From Bradyrhizobium sp. LTSP885 (GTDB lineage Bacteria > Pseudomonadota > Alphaproteobacteria > Rhizobiales > Xanthobacteraceae), in NCBI RefSeq assembly GCF_000938305.1, contig NZ_JYMT01000038.1, positions 442,136-506,135 on the forward strand: DNA of 64,000 nt, given 5' to 3'. Of the stretch, positions 16,281 to 28,680 are shown in pieces; the stretch's first letter is position 1, and each line of letters begins with the position of its first letter. The notes under the pieces were generated by a model. The model was given only the letters and a program-made list of their open reading frames with translations. It did not search any database and was not told where the DNA came from. The position numbers and the translations under genes are program-made.

Positions 16281-16907
16281 ATGTTCCTGATCGGCCAGTA
16301 CGACTCGCCCTTCGTCCGCCGCACCGCGATCGCGCTGCGGCTTTATGGTCTGCCGTTCGAGCACCGGCCGTGGTCGACCTTCGGCGATGGCGACAAGGTC
16401 GCAGCCTACAATCCGCTGCGACGGGTGCCGGCGCTGGTGCTCGATGACGGCGAGGCGTTGATCGAGAGCGGGGCGATCCTGGATTATCTCGACGAGCTGG
16501 TCGGGCCGGAGAGGGCGATGATCGCGCGATCGGGTGCGGAGCGGCGCAAGCATCTGCGCATCGTGTCGCTGGCGACCGGGCTCGGCGACAAGGCGGTCAG
16601 CCTGATCTATGAACGCGTGCTGCGCAAGGAGCAGCTCAAGCTCTGGGTCGAGCGCTGCCAGGCGCAGATCACGGGCGTGCTCGACGTGTTGGAGCAGGAG
16701 CGCGCCGCGGTCACGACACCGTACTGGTTCGGTCAAAATATCGGCCATGCCGACATCGCGGTCGCCTGCGTGCTGCGCTTCACCGGCGAGGCGCATCCCG
16801 CGTTGTTCGACGCGCGCTATGTTGCGCTGAAAGCCCACGCCGCGCGTTGCGAGGCGCTGCCGCCGTTCCAGGAGATCGTCCAACCGCTGGCGCCGCCGAG
16901 CGGTTAG
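16281..16907 (+). CDS. Glutathione S-transferase family protein
   Basis: The 208-residue cytosolic protein has an N-terminal thioredoxin-like domain (1 to about 75), with SPFVRRTAIALRLYGLPFEH and the glutathione-contacting VPALVLDDGEALIESGAILDYLDE. An all-helical C-terminal domain carries GHADIAVACVLRF. This is the usual architecture of bacterial GSTs that detoxify electrophiles. The substrate is not predictable. ATG 16281 begins directly at the domain. A family A repeat separates it from the convergent maleylacetoacetate isomerase-like gene, a second protein of the same fold. Confidence 0.93.
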   Translation: MFLIGQYDSPFVRRTAIALRLYGLPFEHRPWSTFGDGDKVAAYNPLRRVPALVLDDGEALIESGAILDYLDELVGPERAMIARSGAERRKHLRIVSLATGLGDKAVSLIYERVLRKEQLKLWVERCQAQITGVLDVLEQERAAVTTPYWFGQNIGHADIAVACVLRFTGEAHPALFDARYVALKAHAARCEALPPFQEIVQPLAPPSG

Positions 16908-17000
16908 GCCGTTAGCGCTGATCTGCCCGACATGGTAAGCCCCTCACGCATGCCGCGAGATCGCCGACGTATGATTCACAAGCCGCGCCGCAAACTCAGT

Positions 17001-17122
17001 GTCGTCCCGGGCTTGACCCGGGACCATAACCACAATTGTTCGTTGTTGCGCGACGCTGGGGCCACAGCCTTCTTCGACAATCCAACCCTGTGGTTATGGA
17101 TCCCGGCTTTCGCCGGGACGAC
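17001..17122. repeat. Dispersed palindromic repeat, family A, copy 3
   Basis: Outer ends GTCGTCCCGGG and CCGGGACGAC and inner arms ATAACCAC and GTGGTTAT pair as in copy 2, and the middle again carries GCGCGACGCTGGGGCCACAG. It lies between two convergent glutathione-transferase-fold genes, where a bidirectional hairpin terminator would be expected. Confidence 0.85.
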
Positions 17123-17127
17123 GAGAG

Positions 17128-17787
17128 CTACTTCGCCCGCATCGCGTCCGGCGTATCCGGCTGCACCAGCGGATGCGCCTTGGCAAACGCCGGCAGCGCC
17201 ATCGCGGTCTCGTGGATGCGATTGACCGTCGGCCAGGGCGACAGGCTGATCTTCTGGTTGATGGCGGCCGTGACGTGGCCGACCAGGCAGATGTCGGCGA
17301 GCGTGGGCGCATCGCCGTGGCAGAATGTTCCGGTGTCCTTGTGGCCGGCGAGGTGGCCTTCGAGCGCGGCCAGTGTCTCGACCGTCCAGTGCCGGAACCA
17401 GGCGCTTTGCTGGGTGTCGCGCAGATCGAGTTCGCGGGTGAGGTAGCGCCGCACCCGGGGCGTCAGCAGCGGATGGCCCTCGCAGGCGACGATCAGCGCC
17501 AGCCCGCGCACCCGGGCGCGGCCGATTGCATCGGCCGGCAGCAGCGGCGGGTTGGGATAGGTCTCGTCGAGATAGTCGATGATCGCGAGCGACTGGAACA
17601 GCACCGTGCCGTCGTCTGTCACCAGCGCCGGCAGCGCCATCTGCGGATTGACCTTGCGATAGGCATCCGCGCGATGCGCATCGGCATCGATGTCGACGAA
17701 CACGACTTCAGCCGGCACGTCTTTCAGGTTGAGCGCGATCCGCACCCGAAAGCTCGCCAGCGACCGCCAGAAGGAGAAGAATTGCAT
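17128..17787 (-). CDS. maiA: Maleylacetoacetate isomerase (zeta-class GST)
   Basis: This zeta-class glutathione transferase isomerises maleylacetoacetate to fumarylacetoacetate in tyrosine/homogentisate breakdown. The 219-residue form begins MQFFSFWRSLASFRVRIALN. The SLAS-RVRIAL string is the zeta-class glutathione site, followed by NPQMALPALV, LFQSLAIIDYLDE and VACEGHPLLTPRVRRYL, which resembles the family's ACDIHP segment. I chose ATG 17787 because homologues start there. An ATG six codons upstream has a good ribosome site but lies next to a repeat element. No other homogentisate-pathway gene is near, so the exact isomerase role is likely but not certain. Confidence 0.82.
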   Translation of the reverse strand: MQFFSFWRSLASFRVRIALNLKDVPAEVVFVDIDADAHRADAYRKVNPQMALPALVTDDGTVLFQSLAIIDYLDETYPNPPLLPADAIGRARVRGLALIVACEGHPLLTPRVRRYLTRELDLRDTQQSAWFRHWTVETLAALEGHLAGHKDTGTFCHGDAPTLADICLVGHVTAAINQKISLSPWPTVNRIHETAMALPAFAKAHPLVQPDTPDAMRAK

Positions 17788-17808
17788 GGGGAGTTCACTC
17801 CGCATTTC

Positions 17809-17952
17809 TTCCCCTCTCCCCTTGTGGGAGAGGGTGGATCAATCGCGCAAAGCGCGATTGAGACGGGTGAGGGGTCTGTCTCCGCGGATGGAGACCCCTC
17901 ATCCGTCGCGGACTTTGTCCGCGCCACCTTCTCCCACAAGGGGAGAAGGGAA
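17809..17952. repeat. Dispersed palindromic repeat, family D
   Basis: The left end TTCCCCTCTCCCCTTGTGGG and right end CCCACAAGGGGAGAAGGGAA are imperfect reverse complements about 90 bases apart. Between them are nested arms, GGGGTCTGTCTCCGCGGATG facing GGAGACCCCTCATCC, plus the short hairpin CGCAAAGCGCG. It fills the whole gap between metH and the isomerase gene and abuts the 3' end of metH by seven bases. Confidence 0.82.
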
Positions 17953-17959
17953 GGAAGAG

Positions 17960-21826
<3,867 letters not shown>

Positions 21827-21829
21827 GAT

Positions 21830-22744
21830 TCAGGCGGCCTTCTGGGCGCCATTCGGACGGATGCCGAGCAAATGGCTGATCGCGAACACCAGGTCCGCGC
21901 GGTTCATTGTGTAGAAGTGAAAAGTGTCGACGCCGCGCTTGAACAGTTTCTGCACCTGACCGGCGGCAACCGTCGCTGCAACCAGCTTGCGGGTCTCGGC
22001 ATCGTTATCGAGGCCGTCGAATTTCTCGGCGAGCCAATCCGGCACGCTGGTGCCGGCGCGGGTGACGAAATTGCGGGCCTGTTTGAAATTGTGCATCGGC
22101 ATGATGCCCGGCACGATCGGGATCTCGATGCCGCGCGCCCGCACCCGATCGAGGTAGCGGTAGTAGAGGTCGTTGTCGAAGAACACCTGGGTGATCGCGC
22201 GCGTCGCGCCGGCGTCGACCTTGGCCTTGAGCAAGTCGATGTCGATGTCGAAGTCGGCGGCTTCCGGATGCTTCTCGGGATAGGCGGAGACCGAGACCTC
22301 GATATCGGAATGACGCTTCCTGATTCCGGCGACGAGCTCGGCCGAGTTCTGATAGCCGTCGGGATGCGTCGCATAGGCCGTGCCGATGCCGCCGGGCGGA
22401 TCGCCGCGCAACGCCACGATGTGGCGGACGCCGACCTCATGGTAGCGGTCGACGATCTCGTCGATCTCGCCGCGCGCGGCGCCGACGCAGGTCAGGTGTG
22501 CGGCCGGCAGCAGGTCGGTCTCGCGCAGGATACGGGTGATGGTCGAATGGGTGCGCTCGCGGGTCGAGCCCCCGGCGCCATAGGTCACGGATACGAAATT
22601 CGGGGTCAGCGGCGCCAGGCGGTTGATGGTCTCCCAGAGATTGCGCTCCATCTCCTCGGTCTTCGGCGGGAAGAATTCGAAGGAGATCTTTGGGGTCCTC
22701 GGCGCGCGGTGCCCGTTCGATACGGGAGAAACGGTCTCGGTCAT
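21830..22744 (-). CDS. metF: 5,10-methylenetetrahydrofolate reductase
   Basis: MetF is an FAD enzyme that reduces methylene-tetrahydrofolate to the methyl donor used by MetH. The 304-residue barrel shows ISFEFFPPKT at the N-terminus, FVSVTYGAGGSTRERTH, HLTCVGAARGEID, ALRGDPPGG, and ITQVFFDNDLYYRYLDR. ATG 22744 was chosen over an in-frame TTG three codons earlier. It is the promoter-proximal gene of metF-metH. The leader region is unusually AT-rich. In many relatives an ArsR-type regulator gene precedes metF, but none is present here. Confidence 0.97.
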   Translation of the reverse strand: MTETVSPVSNGHRAPRTPKISFEFFPPKTEEMERNLWETINRLAPLTPNFVSVTYGAGGSTRERTHSTITRILRETDLLPAAHLTCVGAARGEIDEIVDRYHEVGVRHIVALRGDPPGGIGTAYATHPDGYQNSAELVAGIRKRHSDIEVSVSAYPEKHPEAADFDIDIDLLKAKVDAGATRAITQVFFDNDLYYRYLDRVRARGIEIPIVPGIMPMHNFKQARNFVTRAGTSVPDWLAEKFDGLDNDAETRKLVAATVAAGQVQKLFKRGVDTFHFYTMNRADLVFAISHLLGIRPNGAQKAA

Positions 22745-23135
22745 GATACGCAATGGCTCCGCAACAGGTGGGCAGACGTCAGGCCGGGTATGGAGGGGCT
22801 AAGATAGGCGAAACGGGTCGGATCAAACAGCCCATCGAATATGGGAAATTGCCCACTATGGCTATTTATCTGGTGCATTTTGGCTATGTATAATGATTTG
22901 TGGGCAAGAGTTTCGGGTTGGGAAGTTAAGCTACAATGTATTGAAAAATATAGAATAAATGTGTTTACTGAGTTATTGTTTCGATGAAAATCGCATGTGG
23001 GCAGAGATGGCATGTCAGAGAGTTGTCGTAAATCATCCCATGGCATGTCGATGATCGGTACTCATGGTCGGCGCGGACCTGATCTGCGCGTCCCGGGCCT
23101 TTGTCGGCTCAAAGGGCCACACTAGGTTGAGCGCC
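22745..23135. other. AT-rich divergent intergenic region
   Basis: This gap separates metF (leftward) from the luciferase-like gene (rightward). About 22840-22995 is strikingly AT-rich compared with everything around it, including TATGTATAATGATTTG and GAAAAATATAGAATAAATG. A leftward open frame of 101 codons spans it, but it lacks a ribosome site, has no family resemblance and overlaps metF, so I call it non-coding. I looked for SAM-II and SAH riboswitch cores on the metF strand and did not recognise one. The promoters are probably here. Confidence 0.5.
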
Positions 23136-24155
23136 ATGATTCCATTGTCCGTTCTCGACCTATCGGTCGTCACCACAGGCACCAAGCCTGCCGCTGCGCT
23201 GCGCAACAGCATCGACCTGGCGCGCCATGTCGACGGCCTCCGCTATGTCAGGTACTGGCTTGCCGAGCATCACAACCTCGCGTCCGTCGCGAGCCCCGCG
23301 CCCGACCTGATGATCGGGCAGATCGCGGCGGTGACGCAGAACATCCGGGTCGGCTCGGGTGGTGTAATGCTGCCCAACCATGCCCCCTTGGTGGTCGCCG
23401 AGCGCTTCAAGATGCTGGAGGCGCTGTTTCCCGGCCGCATCGATCTCGGCCTCGGCCGCGCGCCCGGCACCGACGGCGCCACGGCTTACGCGCTGCGCAG
23501 CCGGCTCGACCGCCGCGAGGGCGACGATTTCCTCGAGCGGTTGCATGAGTTGATCCTGTGGGAGACGCGCGATTTCCCGGCTGGCCACCCCTACAACAAG
23601 GTGGTGGCGATGCCGGACGACTCGCCGCTGCCGCCGATCTGGCTGCTCGGCTCGAGCGATTACTCCGCCGAGCTCGCAGCGCAGGTCGGGATGGGCTTTG
23701 CGTTCGCGCACCATTTCGCCACCCATGACGCGATCGCGGCGATGACGAATTATCGCACGCATTTCAAGCCGTCGGGCTGGCGCGCCGAGCCGCAGGCGAT
23801 CCTCGGGGTCGCCGTTGTCGCAGCCGAGACCGACGCCGAGGCCGACAAGCTCGCGCTCTCGATGGACCTCAACCGCCTGCGCCGCGATCGCGGCGAATAC
23901 CTGCCGCTGCCCAGCGTCGAGGAGGCGCAGGCCTATCCCTACACCGATGCCGAGCGCGCCTCGATCGCACGCAACCGCGCGCGGCTCTTCGTCGGCAGCC
24001 CTTCGACCGTGATGGCAAAACTGCAGCCGCTGATCGCGGCGGCCCAGGCGGATGAGTTGATGGTGGTCACCGCGGTCTACGACCATGACGCGCGGAAGAA
24101 GTCGTATAGCCTGCTCGCTGAGGCGTTCGGGCTCGGCAAGAAGGTGGCGGCGTAG
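23136..24155 (+). CDS. LLM-class flavin-dependent oxidoreductase
   Basis: This luciferase-like monooxygenase-fold protein (339 residues) uses reduced flavin to oxidise an unknown substrate. Family strings visible are RYWLAEHHNLASVASPAPDL near residue 45, IRVGSGGVMLPNHAPLVVAERF, LFPGRIDLGLGRAPGTDG, and PPIWLLGSSDYSAELAAQVG. These place it in the 'luciferase family oxidoreductase, group 1' (MsnO8-like) set. The start is ATG 23136, where the barrel's first strand (PLSVLDLSVV) begins; upstream in-frame starts lie in the intergenic region. It converges on pheA with six bases between stops. Confidence 0.92.
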   Translation: MIPLSVLDLSVVTTGTKPAAALRNSIDLARHVDGLRYVRYWLAEHHNLASVASPAPDLMIGQIAAVTQNIRVGSGGVMLPNHAPLVVAERFKMLEALFPGRIDLGLGRAPGTDGATAYALRSRLDRREGDDFLERLHELILWETRDFPAGHPYNKVVAMPDDSPLPPIWLLGSSDYSAELAAQVGMGFAFAHHFATHDAIAAMTNYRTHFKPSGWRAEPQAILGVAVVAAETDAEADKLALSMDLNRLRRDRGEYLPLPSVEEAQAYPYTDAERASIARNRARLFVGSPSTVMAKLQPLIAAAQADELMVVTAVYDHDARKKSYSLLAEAFGLGKKVAA

Positions 24156-24161
24156 GTCCCG

Positions 24162-25022
24162 TCACTCCCGCGTTTCGCTGAAGGTGGCGCGGAAAGGGTG
24201 GCCGGGATAGACGCCGACGATGCGGAATTCGCGCGAGAAGAATTTCAATTCCTCCAGCGCAAAGGCGAGCCCGCGGTCATCAGGGTGGCCGTCGACGTCG
24301 GCATAGAATTGCGTGGCGGAGAATTCACCATCGACCATGTAGCTTTCCAGCTTGGTCATGTTGACGCCGTTGGTGGCGAAACCACCCAGTGCCTTGTAGA
24401 GCGCGGCGGGCAAATTGCGCACCCGGAAGACAAAAGTGGTGACCAGCGGCCCCGAGCCGGGCTTGGCCCAGTTGGCCTCGCGCGCCAGCACCACGAAGCG
24501 GGTGGTGTTGTGGGCCTCGTCCTCGATATCTTCGGCCAGGATCTCGAGCCCGTAGATCTCGGCGGCGAGGCGCGAGGCGATCGCGGCGACGCTCTTGTCC
24601 TTGCGTTCGGAGATGTCGCGGGCGCTGCCGGCCGTGTCGGCGGCGACGATCGGCCTGACGCCGAGCTTGCGGATCACGCGGCGGCATTGGCCGAGCGCGT
24701 GGACGTGGCTCTCGACGCTCTTGATCTCCGCGAGCTTGGTGCCCCTGATCGCCATCAGCTGATGTCGGATCGGCAGGAAATATTCGCCGACGATGAACAG
24801 GCCGGATCCCGGCAGCAGATGATGGATGTCGGCGACGCGGCCGGCGACCGAGTTCTCGATCGGGATCATGCCGAGGTCGGCCTCGCCCGAGGAGATCGCG
24901 GCCAGCGCGTCCTCGAAGGTCGGGCAAGGCATCGGCTCGGCCTCGGGATAGGCCTCGGCGATGGCGATATGGGAATTGGCGCCAGGCTCGCCTTGGAACG
25001 CGATTTTCAGCTTCTTGGTCAT
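24162..25022 (-). CDS. pheA: Prephenate dehydratase
   Basis: The enzyme converts prephenate to phenylpyruvate for phenylalanine synthesis. The 286-residue monofunctional form has the periplasmic-binding-like catalytic domain (about 5-185), with IAFQGEPGANSH, MIPIENSVAGRV and the catalytic TTRF (HNTTRFVVL). A C-terminal ACT domain (about 200-275) with GVNMTKLESYM is the Phe-feedback site. No chorismate mutase domain is attached. It follows kdsB on the same strand by 33 bases, suggesting an operon. Confidence 0.96.
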   Translation of the reverse strand: MTKKLKIAFQGEPGANSHIAIAEAYPEAEPMPCPTFEDALAAISSGEADLGMIPIENSVAGRVADIHHLLPGSGLFIVGEYFLPIRHQLMAIRGTKLAEIKSVESHVHALGQCRRVIRKLGVRPIVAADTAGSARDISERKDKSVAAIASRLAAEIYGLEILAEDIEDEAHNTTRFVVLAREANWAKPGSGPLVTTFVFRVRNLPAALYKALGGFATNGVNMTKLESYMVDGEFSATQFYADVDGHPDDRGLAFALEELKFFSREFRIVGVYPGHPFRATFSETRE

Positions 25023-25055
25023 GATTTCTTTCCTGCGGCGCCTTTTAGCACCGGA

Positions 25056-25796
25056 TCAGGCTTTGGAAAGGATCCGCCGGGCGGTTTCGAGATCGGCCGG
25101 GGTATCGACGCCGCGCGGCACGGTGTCGACGATGGTGATGTCGATCCGCATCCCGGCCTCCAGCGCGCGGAGCTGTTCGAGCTTCTCCTGAAGCTCCAGC
25201 GGCGAAGGCGGGAGTGTCACGAACCGCTCCAGCGCGGCGCGGCGGTAGGCGTAAAGGCCGATGTGATGGTAACGCGGTCCGTCGCCATGGGGCGCGGTGG
25301 CGCGGGTGAAATAGAGCGCGCGCAGCCGGTTCGGCCCGATTGGCGAGCCGACCGCCTTCACAACGCTCGGCGCGTGGTCCTCCTCCTCGGTATGGATTTG
25401 CGAGGCCAGCGTCGAAATATCGACGGCGGGGTCGGCCAGCGGCGGCATCACGCTGCGGATGGTCTCGGGGGTGATCGTCGGGAAATCGCCCTGCAGATTG
25501 ACCACGATCTCGGCCTTGCCGTCCGGATCCAGGATCGTCATCGCCTCATGGATCCGGTCCGAGCCGGAGGGATGGTCGGCGCGGGTCATCACCGCCTCGC
25601 CGCCGTGCGCCGTGACAGCCGAAGCGATCTCCGCCGTGTCGGTGGCCACCGCGACCCGGCCGATCCCGGCTGCCTCGGCCCGCCGCAGCACATGGACGAT
25701 CATCGGCAGGCCGGCGATATCAAGCAGCGGCTTGCCGGGCAGCCGCGTGGCCGCCATGCGGGCGGGAATCAGCACCAATGTACGGGGGTCGGTCAT
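25056..25796 (-). CDS. kdsB: 3-deoxy-manno-octulosonate cytidylyltransferase
   Basis: KdsB activates Kdo with CTP to give CMP-Kdo, the donor for the inner core of lipopolysaccharide. The 246-residue nucleotidyltransferase shows LVLIPARMAATRLPGKPL (nucleotide loop), VAVATDTAEI, TRADHPSGSDRI and VVNLQGDFP. The C-terminus VPRGVDTPADLETAR is also typical. Length is normal. It is the first gene of a kdsB-pheA pair and diverges from cycM, about 200 bases away, with no terminator between the pair. Confidence 0.96.
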   Translation of the reverse strand: MTDPRTLVLIPARMAATRLPGKPLLDIAGLPMIVHVLRRAEAAGIGRVAVATDTAEIASAVTAHGGEAVMTRADHPSGSDRIHEAMTILDPDGKAEIVVNLQGDFPTITPETIRSVMPPLADPAVDISTLASQIHTEEEDHAPSVVKAVGSPIGPNRLRALYFTRATAPHGDGPRYHHIGLYAYRRAALERFVTLPPSPLELQEKLEQLRALEAGMRIDITIVDTVPRGVDTPADLETARRILSKA

Positions 25797-25996
25797 CGTG
25801 TCGGGGGCCCGTCCGGCCGGCGGAAATTGATGGGGAGGGGGTGGAATTCGGCGCGTTTATACGGGTTGCCAGAGCGCGGGCAAACCGATATCTCAAACCT
25901 GCTTGGGGGGCGGTGCGATAAGGCTGATTCCTGAGTCTTTCCCACGGCCGTTTCCCGGCCTGAAGTCGACATTCAAGGCCCGGAGCCTGACCGAAA

Positions 25997-26548
25997 ATGG
26001 ACTCCTTCGAACTCAACAAGATTCTCGGTGCGATCCTTGGCACTTGCATTGTCGTCCTGGTGACGAGCTTTACCGCGGGTGCGGTGTTCTCGGCGAAGAT
26101 GCCGGAGAAGCCGGGGTTCGAGATCGCGGTGAAGGAAGCGGTTCCCGCCGGCGGCGGCGAGGCCGCGGCGGCACCGTCCGAGCCGATTGAGAAGCTGCTG
26201 CAGACCGCCACCGCCGAAAAGGGCGCTGGCGCGGCCAAGAAGTGCCAGGCCTGCCACACGTTCGAGAAGGGCGGCCCCAACCGCGTCGGTCCGAATCTCT
26301 ACGGCATTGTCGGCGAGAAGAAGGGCGAGGGCCGTGGCGGTTTCAATTTCTCGGCTGCCATGAAGGCCAAGGGCGGTGAATGGACGTTTGACGACCTGAG
26401 CAAGTTCCTGACCAACCCGAAGGCGTTCGTCCCGGGCACCGCGATGGGCTTCGCCGGCGTTCCGAAGGACAGCGAGCGCGCCGACATCATCGCCTTCCTG
26501 AATTCGAATTCGGAGCATCCCGAACCGATACCGACGGCTTCGAAGTAA
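25997..26548 (+). CDS. cycM: Membrane-anchored class I cytochrome c
   Basis: CycM-type proteins carry electrons from the bc1 complex to terminal oxidase in Bradyrhizobium and relatives, staying tethered by an uncleaved N-terminal helix. The 183-residue product has one membrane segment (about residues 10-30, ILGTCIVVLVTSF), a flexible Ala/Gly/Glu linker, and a class I cytochrome domain. Haem binding is through CQACH (C83, C86, H87), with the distal methionine likely M150 in GTAMGFAG. KKGEGRGGFNFSAAMK is a usual insert. It is transcribed alone and ends at an intrinsic terminator. Confidence 0.94.
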   Translation: MDSFELNKILGAILGTCIVVLVTSFTAGAVFSAKMPEKPGFEIAVKEAVPAGGGEAAAAPSEPIEKLLQTATAEKGAGAAKKCQACHTFEKGGPNRVGPNLYGIVGEKKGEGRGGFNFSAAMKAKGGEWTFDDLSKFLTNPKAFVPGTAMGFAGVPKDSERADIIAFLNSNSEHPEPIPTASK

Positions 26549-26580
26549 TAATTTGCTCTTTCGAGCACACGCGGACGAGA

Positions 26581-26605
26581 CGGCCAGGCAATGCCTGGCC
26601 GTTTT
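26581..26605 (+). terminator. Intrinsic terminator after cycM
   Basis: CGGCCAGGC and GCCTGGCCG form a perfect nine-base stem around an AAT loop, followed by TTTT. It lies 33 bases after the cycM stop on the same strand. Confidence 0.85.
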
Positions 26606-26763
26606 CACATGGGGACCTGATATCGCGCGGTTGTTATCGGGACGTTTCGCCGCACCGGGATCGGTCCCGGGCTAATATCATGAGGAAAAAGCAACGTAAC
26701 TTGTCGAACCGTTGCCTTATATTGGGTCCCATGTAACCGGGGGCCGCGAGCAGGAAACCGAAT

Positions 26764-28668
26764 TTGGCGATCACCCGACGACATCTTCTTCAAGGCAGCG
26801 CTCTCGCCGCAATGGCGCCAGTGCTTGGATTGAACCCCGGCATGTCGGCGATCACGCCGGCATTCGCAGATGAGGCCCCAAACGGGCTGAAATGGCGACA
26901 CGGCGTCTCCACCTTCGGCGAGATCAAATACCCTGCCGACTTCAAGCGTTACGACTACGTCAATCCGGACGCCCCGAAGGGCGGCGTCGCGCGGCTGTTC
27001 GAACTCGGCACCTACGACAGCTTCAACATGGTGGTCGCGGGGTTCAAGGGAACGGTCGCGTCGGGCGTCGGCCGAATCTACGACTCGCTGATGGATGCGT
27101 CGTCCGACGAGCCCGATACATATTACGGCACCCTTGCCGAGGCCGCGGCGTTTCCCGACGATTTCTCCTATGTGATCTACCGCCTGCGCGCGGGCGCGCG
27201 CTGGCATGACGGCAAGCCCATCACGCCTGAAGATGTGGTGTTCTCGTTCGGCGCGCTGAAGACCAACAGCCCGATGTTCAGCAGCTACTATCGGCACATC
27301 GAGAAGGCCGAGCAGATTAGCGAGCGCGACATCAAGTTCACCTTCGATAGTCCGGGCAATCGCGAATTGCCGATGATCACCGGCCAGCTGGTGGTGCTGC
27401 CCAAGCACTGGTGGGAAGGGACCGATGCGCAGGGCAACAAGCGCGACATCACGGCGACCACGCTCGAGCCGCCGCTCGGGTCGGGACCCTACCGGATCAA
27501 GGAGTTCGCCGCCGGACGCTCGCTGGTGCTGGAGCGGGTGAAGGATTACTGGGGCAAGGATAACCCCAATGCGGTCGGCCAGAACAATTTCGACGAGCTG
27601 CGCTACGAGTTTTTCCGCGACGACACCGTCGGACGCGAAGCGCTGAAGGCCGACCAGTTCGACTGGTATAGCGAGCGCAGCGCCAAGGAATGGTCCGTGG
27701 CCTACGACGTTCCGGCGGTGCGTGACGGGCGGCTGATCAAGGAGCTGTTCCCGGTCCGCAATCAGGGACGGATGCAGGGCTGGGTGTTCAACCTGAGGCG
27801 TCCGAAGTTCGCGGATGCAAGGCTGCGCCGCGCCTTCAACTACGCGTTCGATTTCGAAGAGATGAACCGTGTGCTTTCTTCCGGCGTGTATCATCGCGAC
27901 TCCAGCTATTTCGACGGCATCCCCGATCTGATGGCGTCCGGTCTGCCCGAAGGACTGGAGCTGCAGATTCTCGAGACGGTGCGCGACAAGGTGCCGCCCG
28001 ATGTCTTCACCGCGCCGTACAAGGATCCGGTCGGCGGCGATCCGGAAGCCGTGCGCAGCAATCTGCGCGAGGCAACGCGGCTTCTGAAGGAGGCCGGCTT
28101 TGAAATTCGAGACCGCAAGTTGGTCGACTCGTCCGGGCAGCCTTTCACCGTCGAGATCCTCGGCGCCAGCGCCGATCCAGGCATGGAGCGAATTGCCTTG
28201 TTCTACAAGCCGAGTCTCGAGCGCCTCGGCATCACCGTCAATTTGCGGCCGGTCGACATTGTGCAACTTCAAAACCGTTTGCGCGATTTTGATTTCGAAC
28301 TGACGACAACGGTGTGGCCACAGTCGATCTCGCCCGGCAATGAAGAGCGCGATTTTTTCGGCTCGCAGGCCGCCGATCGGCCTGGCTCCCGCAATCTCGG
28401 AGGCATCAAGAATCCCGCCGTCGATGCCATCATCGAGCACATCGTCTTCGCCAAGAGCCGCGCCGAGCAGGTGGCTGCCAGCAAGGCGCTGGACCGTGTG
28501 CTGCTCTGGAACTTCTACTGTGTTCCCCACTTCAACTACGATCAGCAGCGTTACGTGCGCTGGGATCGCTTCAGCCATCCCGACCCGTTGCCGAAATACG
28601 GCGTTTCGGGGTTCCCAAATCTCTGGTGGTACGACGCCGACAAGGCAGCCAAGCTCAAGGGCTCGTAG
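26764..28668 (+). CDS. yejA: YejA-like ABC transporter substrate-binding protein (first copy)
   Basis: This family 5 periplasmic binding protein feeds the YejBEF importer, whose characterised members carry peptides such as microcin C. The 634-residue product has a twin-arginine-like signal (TRRHLLQGSALAAM) and then FGEIKYPADFKRYDYVNPDAPKGG, the YejA hallmark. It also has YRLRAGARWHDGKPITPEDVVFSF and, near the C-terminus, YCVPHFNYDQQRYVRWDRF. The start is a TTG preceded by AGGAAA; no ATG fits. It is the first gene of a five-gene run and is followed by a second, diverged binding protein 12 bases on. The ligand is inferred to be an oligopeptide-like compound. Confidence 0.9.
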   Translation: MAITRRHLLQGSALAAMAPVLGLNPGMSAITPAFADEAPNGLKWRHGVSTFGEIKYPADFKRYDYVNPDAPKGGVARLFELGTYDSFNMVVAGFKGTVASGVGRIYDSLMDASSDEPDTYYGTLAEAAAFPDDFSYVIYRLRAGARWHDGKPITPEDVVFSFGALKTNSPMFSSYYRHIEKAEQISERDIKFTFDSPGNRELPMITGQLVVLPKHWWEGTDAQGNKRDITATTLEPPLGSGPYRIKEFAAGRSLVLERVKDYWGKDNPNAVGQNNFDELRYEFFRDDTVGREALKADQFDWYSERSAKEWSVAYDVPAVRDGRLIKELFPVRNQGRMQGWVFNLRRPKFADARLRRAFNYAFDFEEMNRVLSSGVYHRDSSYFDGIPDLMASGLPEGLELQILETVRDKVPPDVFTAPYKDPVGGDPEAVRSNLREATRLLKEAGFEIRDRKLVDSSGQPFTVEILGASADPGMERIALFYKPSLERLGITVNLRPVDIVQLQNRLRDFDFELTTTVWPQSISPGNEERDFFGSQAADRPGSRNLGGIKNPAVDAIIEHIVFAKSRAEQVAASKALDRVLLWNFYCVPHFNYDQQRYVRWDRFSHPDPLPKYGVSGFPNLWWYDADKAAKLKGS

Positions 28669-28680
28669 AAGGAATTGCGC

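Noticed and set aside
22741..23046. 101-codon leftward frame in the AT-rich region before metF
   Set aside because: It has no ribosome site, overlaps the metF start and shows no known domain. AT-rich DNA accounts for its unusual residues.
22745..23060. Possible SAM-II or SAH riboswitch before metF
   Set aside because: I could not recognise the conserved core of either class by eye. A covariance-model search would settle it.
26605..28578. Leftward open frame of about 650 codons opposite the first binding-protein gene
   Set aside because: It is antisense to a clear YejA-like gene and has no family resemblance.
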